In this document: piece after piece, positions 61,938 through 64,000 of the stretch
Numbering within the stretch: the first letter of the stretch is position 1
Layout: every line of letters begins with the position of its first letter
Source: Maledivibacter halophilus
Lineage (GTDB): Bacteria > Bacillota > Clostridia > Peptostreptococcales > Caminicellaceae
Assembly (NCBI RefSeq): GCF_900167445.1
Contig: NZ_FUZT01000005.1
Span: forward strand, 62,001 to 126,000
Direction of reading: 5' to 3'
DNA: 64,000 bases
Made by a program: the position numbers and the translations under genes
Notes under the pieces: model-generated
Database searches by the model: none
What the model was told of the DNA's origin: nothing
Seen by the model: the letters and a program-made list of their open reading frames with translations, nothing else

Positions 61938-62002
61938 AATATTCACCTTCCTTTAATATATAGTCTTTAGAGTATATCTATCTTTATTTCCTTGTAGGTC
62001 AT

Positions 62003-62112
62003 GCTTGCACCCGGTGAAGGGATGTGGCATGGCAATTCTTATGAGATGACTCCTTCATTCTTATCCCCATTGGAGACCCTACCATAGCCGAAGCGTAAGT
62101 ACTTTGTTATAT
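62003..62112 (-). other. attC-like site 9 (left end lost)
   Basis: The interior GCTTGCACCCGGTGAAGGGA matches site 2, and GGAGACCCTACCA is also shared. The right end is TTTGTTATATAATG (core 62106-62112). The left core is not recognisable. It follows the GNAT gene stop by 33 bases. Confidence 0.55.
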
Positions 62113-62145
62113 AATGTTATTCTTCCCCTTCCGATTCTATTTTTC

Positions 62146-62649
62146 CTATTCAAAATTCTCTAATATCTTTGATACAATATCTCCTTTAAACTCACTTGCA
62201 AGTATATCCATATATATTTCACCATATTTCTTATCTCCGAAAGTAATAGCTTCCCTTCTAATTCCAATAACTTTAAACCCACATTTTTCATAGCATTTAA
62301 TAGCACGCTTATTAAATCCCCTAACTCTTAGCATAATATTATTTAAATTTATTATATTGAATCCAAAATTCAATATTAATTCTATTGCTTCCTGGCCCAA
62401 GCCCCTATTCCAGTATTCTTTATTCCCTATAAAAATCCCTAGTTCTGCTGTTCTATTTATAAAATCTACATTAAGCAAACCACAATTTCCAAGTAACTCA
62501 TCCTTCTCAAAATCTACAATTGCAAAATTGTATCCTTCTACACTAAGTCTCTCTAATATCTCTCTTTCTTTAGATAAAGGTATTACTTGAGGTGCTGAAA
62601 CTAAATGAATCCCTAGTTCCAAGTCATTTAACCATTCTGTATATTTCAT
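62146..62649 (-). CDS. GNAT family N-acetyltransferase (RimJ/RimL-like)
   Basis: The product has 167 residues. YTEWLNDLELGIHLVSA, then ELGIFIGNKEYWNRGLGQEA and VRGFNKRAIKCYEKCGFKVI, are typical of RimJ/RimL-type acetyltransferases. The usual first 15-20 residues before the YxxWLND block are missing and no ribosome site precedes the ATG, so the N-terminus may be lost or the start is unusual. It is the first unit behind promoter platform E, with inverted flanks GTTATATAACATTATT and GTTATATAATGTTATT. Confidence 0.82.
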   Translation of the reverse strand: MKYTEWLNDLELGIHLVSAPQVIPLSKEREILERLSVEGYNFAIVDFEKDELLGNCGLLNVDFINRTAELGIFIGNKEYWNRGLGQEAIELILNFGFNIINLNNIMLRVRGFNKRAIKCYEKCGFKVIGIRREAITFGDKKYGEIYMDILASEFKGDIVSKILENFE

Positions 62650-62730
62650 ACAAATTTTATGAAAATTGAAACAAATCGAATCCTACGAAATCCTGCTCAA
62701 CCATTCCAATAAAAGGGAAATAATAATGTT

Positions 62731-63000
62731 ATATAACTTAGAACTTTTATGTCGCAAACACTTCCAAATAAGTGTATTACATGGCTAGTTGTGTCGGTAA
62801 TACTCTCCTATATATGAAATAAACTTTTTATATTATATAACATTCTGGTAATATTTTACTTAAAGATATTATATATGTCAAACCCCATATAATAAAGATA
62901 GAATTTAACTCTATTTCTAATCTACCGATAAACTATTCTTTTACAAAAAATCAAGACCGTTTTTCCAGTCTACGCTAACTAAAATTTTAGTGTAATATCT
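62731..63000 (-). promoter_or_regulatory. promoter platform, copy E
   Basis: TTGACA (62881-62876), 17 bases and TAAAAT (62858-62853) on the minus strand point into the GNAT gene. About 50 extra bases lie between the conserved hairpin region and the GTTATAT junction (62737-62731). Confidence 0.78.
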
Positions 63001-63010
63001 TTTAATGATT

Positions 63011-63124
63011 ATGAAAACCTGGGAATATGATGAAATTATAGATAAGTCATCAGCAGGAATTATATGTTATAAAGAATCATTGGATAGCCCTTTCTACTTT
63101 TCAATAAAGATTAAAGTCATATAA
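63011..63124 (+). CDS. short unknown ORF
   Basis: Thirty-seven codons from an ATG (MKTWEYDEIIDKSSAGIICY) to a TAA. There is no clear ribosome site. It may be a 3' fragment of a gene removed when platform E arrived. I do not recognise it. Confidence 0.25.
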   Translation: MKTWEYDEIIDKSSAGIICYKESLDSPFYFSIKIKVI

Positions 63125-63129
63125 TCATT

Positions 63130-63636
63130 TTAAATAATAGATGAGGAAAGCTTAATATATTTTTGCAAAATTTTATCTATTTGCTTTTTATTTTTACAAG
63201 AAACTTTAACTTTTTCTTCATACTCATTTAAATTTGAGCCTTGGATTTTAAATTTAATGGTATCAGGAGACATCCATTCATAGTAGTAAATTTTATTCCA
63301 GCTATAAAATCCATTTTCAAGGTAAATTCCTTTTTCTCTTATTTCTGAGTATTTAAAGGTTTTTGAAATATGTAATAAAGATATAAAAATCCATATTAGT
63401 GAAAGTATTATATCCATAAAATCTTTGTGTCTATTAAAAATTATATAGGTTTTTAAGTTTAAAAATAGCAAGTGGATGAAAAAGACAAAAGAAGCAATGA
63501 GAAAAATTAATAATCCTTTTCTATTTTTTAGTTTCATTATATATTTTCCCTTGGCATTTCTTATATCAAAGGTTTTAAATATAAAAATAATAGTAAGTAG
63601 AAGTATAAGCAAATGAGAAAATAATAAGGTTTTCAT
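63130..63636 (-). CDS. DUF5673 membrane protein
   Basis: The product has 168 residues with three N-terminal helices (to about residue 95). The C-terminal soluble part reads REKGIYLENGFYSWNKIYYY and VSCKNKKQIDKILQKYI, the pattern of DUF5673 proteins. Function unknown. GGAGG precedes the ATG. Confidence 0.8.
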   Translation of the reverse strand: MKTLLFSHLLILLLTIIFIFKTFDIRNAKGKYIMKLKNRKGLLIFLIASFVFFIHLLFLNLKTYIIFNRHKDFMDIILSLIWIFISLLHISKTFKYSEIREKGIYLENGFYSWNKIYYYEWMSPDTIKFKIQGSNLNEYEEKVKVSCKNKKQIDKILQKYIKLSSSII

Positions 63637-63792
63637 ATAGGCCTCCAGTATAAATATAATGAAATAATACTTATGTATTTCTATTATAATGGATTATCAA
63701 TGTCAAAATATATCAAAAAAGCTGTTTGATATAAGTCAATATAGAAAGGTGTTGATTGTCAAGTAAAACTGGGTTTTTCATCAAATTTGACG

Positions 63793-63821
63793 AAAAAATA
63801 ACCATCCCTAAAAAGGAATGG
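63793..63821 (-). terminator. terminator of the ThiS-like gene
   Basis: CCATTCC and GGGATGG pair on the minus strand and are followed by TTATTTTTTC, nine bases after the stop codon. Confidence 0.8.
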
Positions 63822-63829
63822 CCTCTATT

Positions 63830-64000
63830 CTAGCCTCCACCAATAAAGCTATATATTTCTATATTACTATCTTTATCTAATTTCTCATTATAATTTTCTT
63901 TAGGTATCCTTTTTCCATTAACCTTTACAATTACAATATTTTTTGGAAACCCCATAGTTTCAATTAGTTCATCAATAGTAATATCTGATGGAAAATCCTT
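63830..64000 (-). CDS. ThiS/MoaD-like sulfur carrier protein, 5' end outside the window
   Basis: The frame is open to the right edge. It reads DITIDELIETMGFPKNIVIV, KVNGKRIPKENYNEKL and ends EIYSFIGGG. The C-terminal Gly-Gly preceded by a hydrophobic strand is the hallmark of ThiS/MoaD carriers, which are adenylated and thiocarboxylated there; the VxVNGxxIPxxxY block favours ThiS. Partner genes would lie outside the window. A terminator follows. Confidence 0.85.
   Translation of the reverse strand, partial: KDFPSDITIDELIETMGFPKNIVIVKVNGKRIPKENYNEKLDKDSNIEIYSFIGGG

Overview
The window is AT-rich, uses strong GGAGG-type ribosome binding sites and codes for a mix of anaerobic functions (hybrid cluster protein, sigma-54 activator, molybdenum hydroxylase, BCCT carrier, SPASM radical SAM enzymes). 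That points to the chromosome of an anaerobic low-GC Firmicute of the Clostridia. Most genes read on the minus strand. No rRNA, tRNA or CRISPR array was recognised.

Accessory regions (about 1-27 kb and 57-64 kb). These are built of small unrelated genes: lipoproteins, GNAT acetyltransferases, methyltransferases, MATE pumps, DUF proteins. Many are separated by structured attC-like sites and preceded by one of five copies of a ~230 bp element carrying a sigma-A promoter. Each such gene is bracketed by short inverted repeats private to that gene, running from GTTRRRY on one side to RYYYAAC on the other. This is the signature expected of integron gene cassettes. No integrase is visible. A second dispersed repeat (consensus AAAGGTACCGGGTACC then ACCCGAAT) occurs 11 times, all in one orientation, several times exactly at the breakpoint of a truncated gene. 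Transposase fragments (IS91, ISL3, IS3), a group II intron RT fragment and other gene remnants are frequent.

Catabolic cluster (27.4-36.4 kb). A sigma-54 activator precedes an operon with a GG-N10-GC promoter: 2Fe-2S, Mo and FAD subunits of a xanthine-dehydrogenase-type enzyme, a BCCT carrier and an aromatic ammonia-lyase homologue lacking the MIO-forming Ala-Ser-Gly. I infer uptake and cleavage of a trimethylammonium betaine, most likely ergothioneine.

Potassium cluster (36.5-42.7 kb). A c-di-AMP (ydaO-type) riboswitch and terminator precede a sensor kinase, two response regulators, two TrkA-type proteins and TrkH, followed by a KtrB remnant. A drug-type ABC exporter with a two-HTH MerR regulator follows (43.7-46.0 kb).

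Peptide clusters (46.4-55.2 kb). One operon holds an ABC exporter, a 68-residue precursor made of eight GTIGSVS units, and two tandem SPASM radical SAM enzymes. About 5 kb away a 27-residue peptide ending in CTDVCW precedes a third SPASM enzyme. They look like two distinct RiPP systems. An ECF sigma/anti-sigma pair lies between them and an RsiV/SigV-like pair follows.
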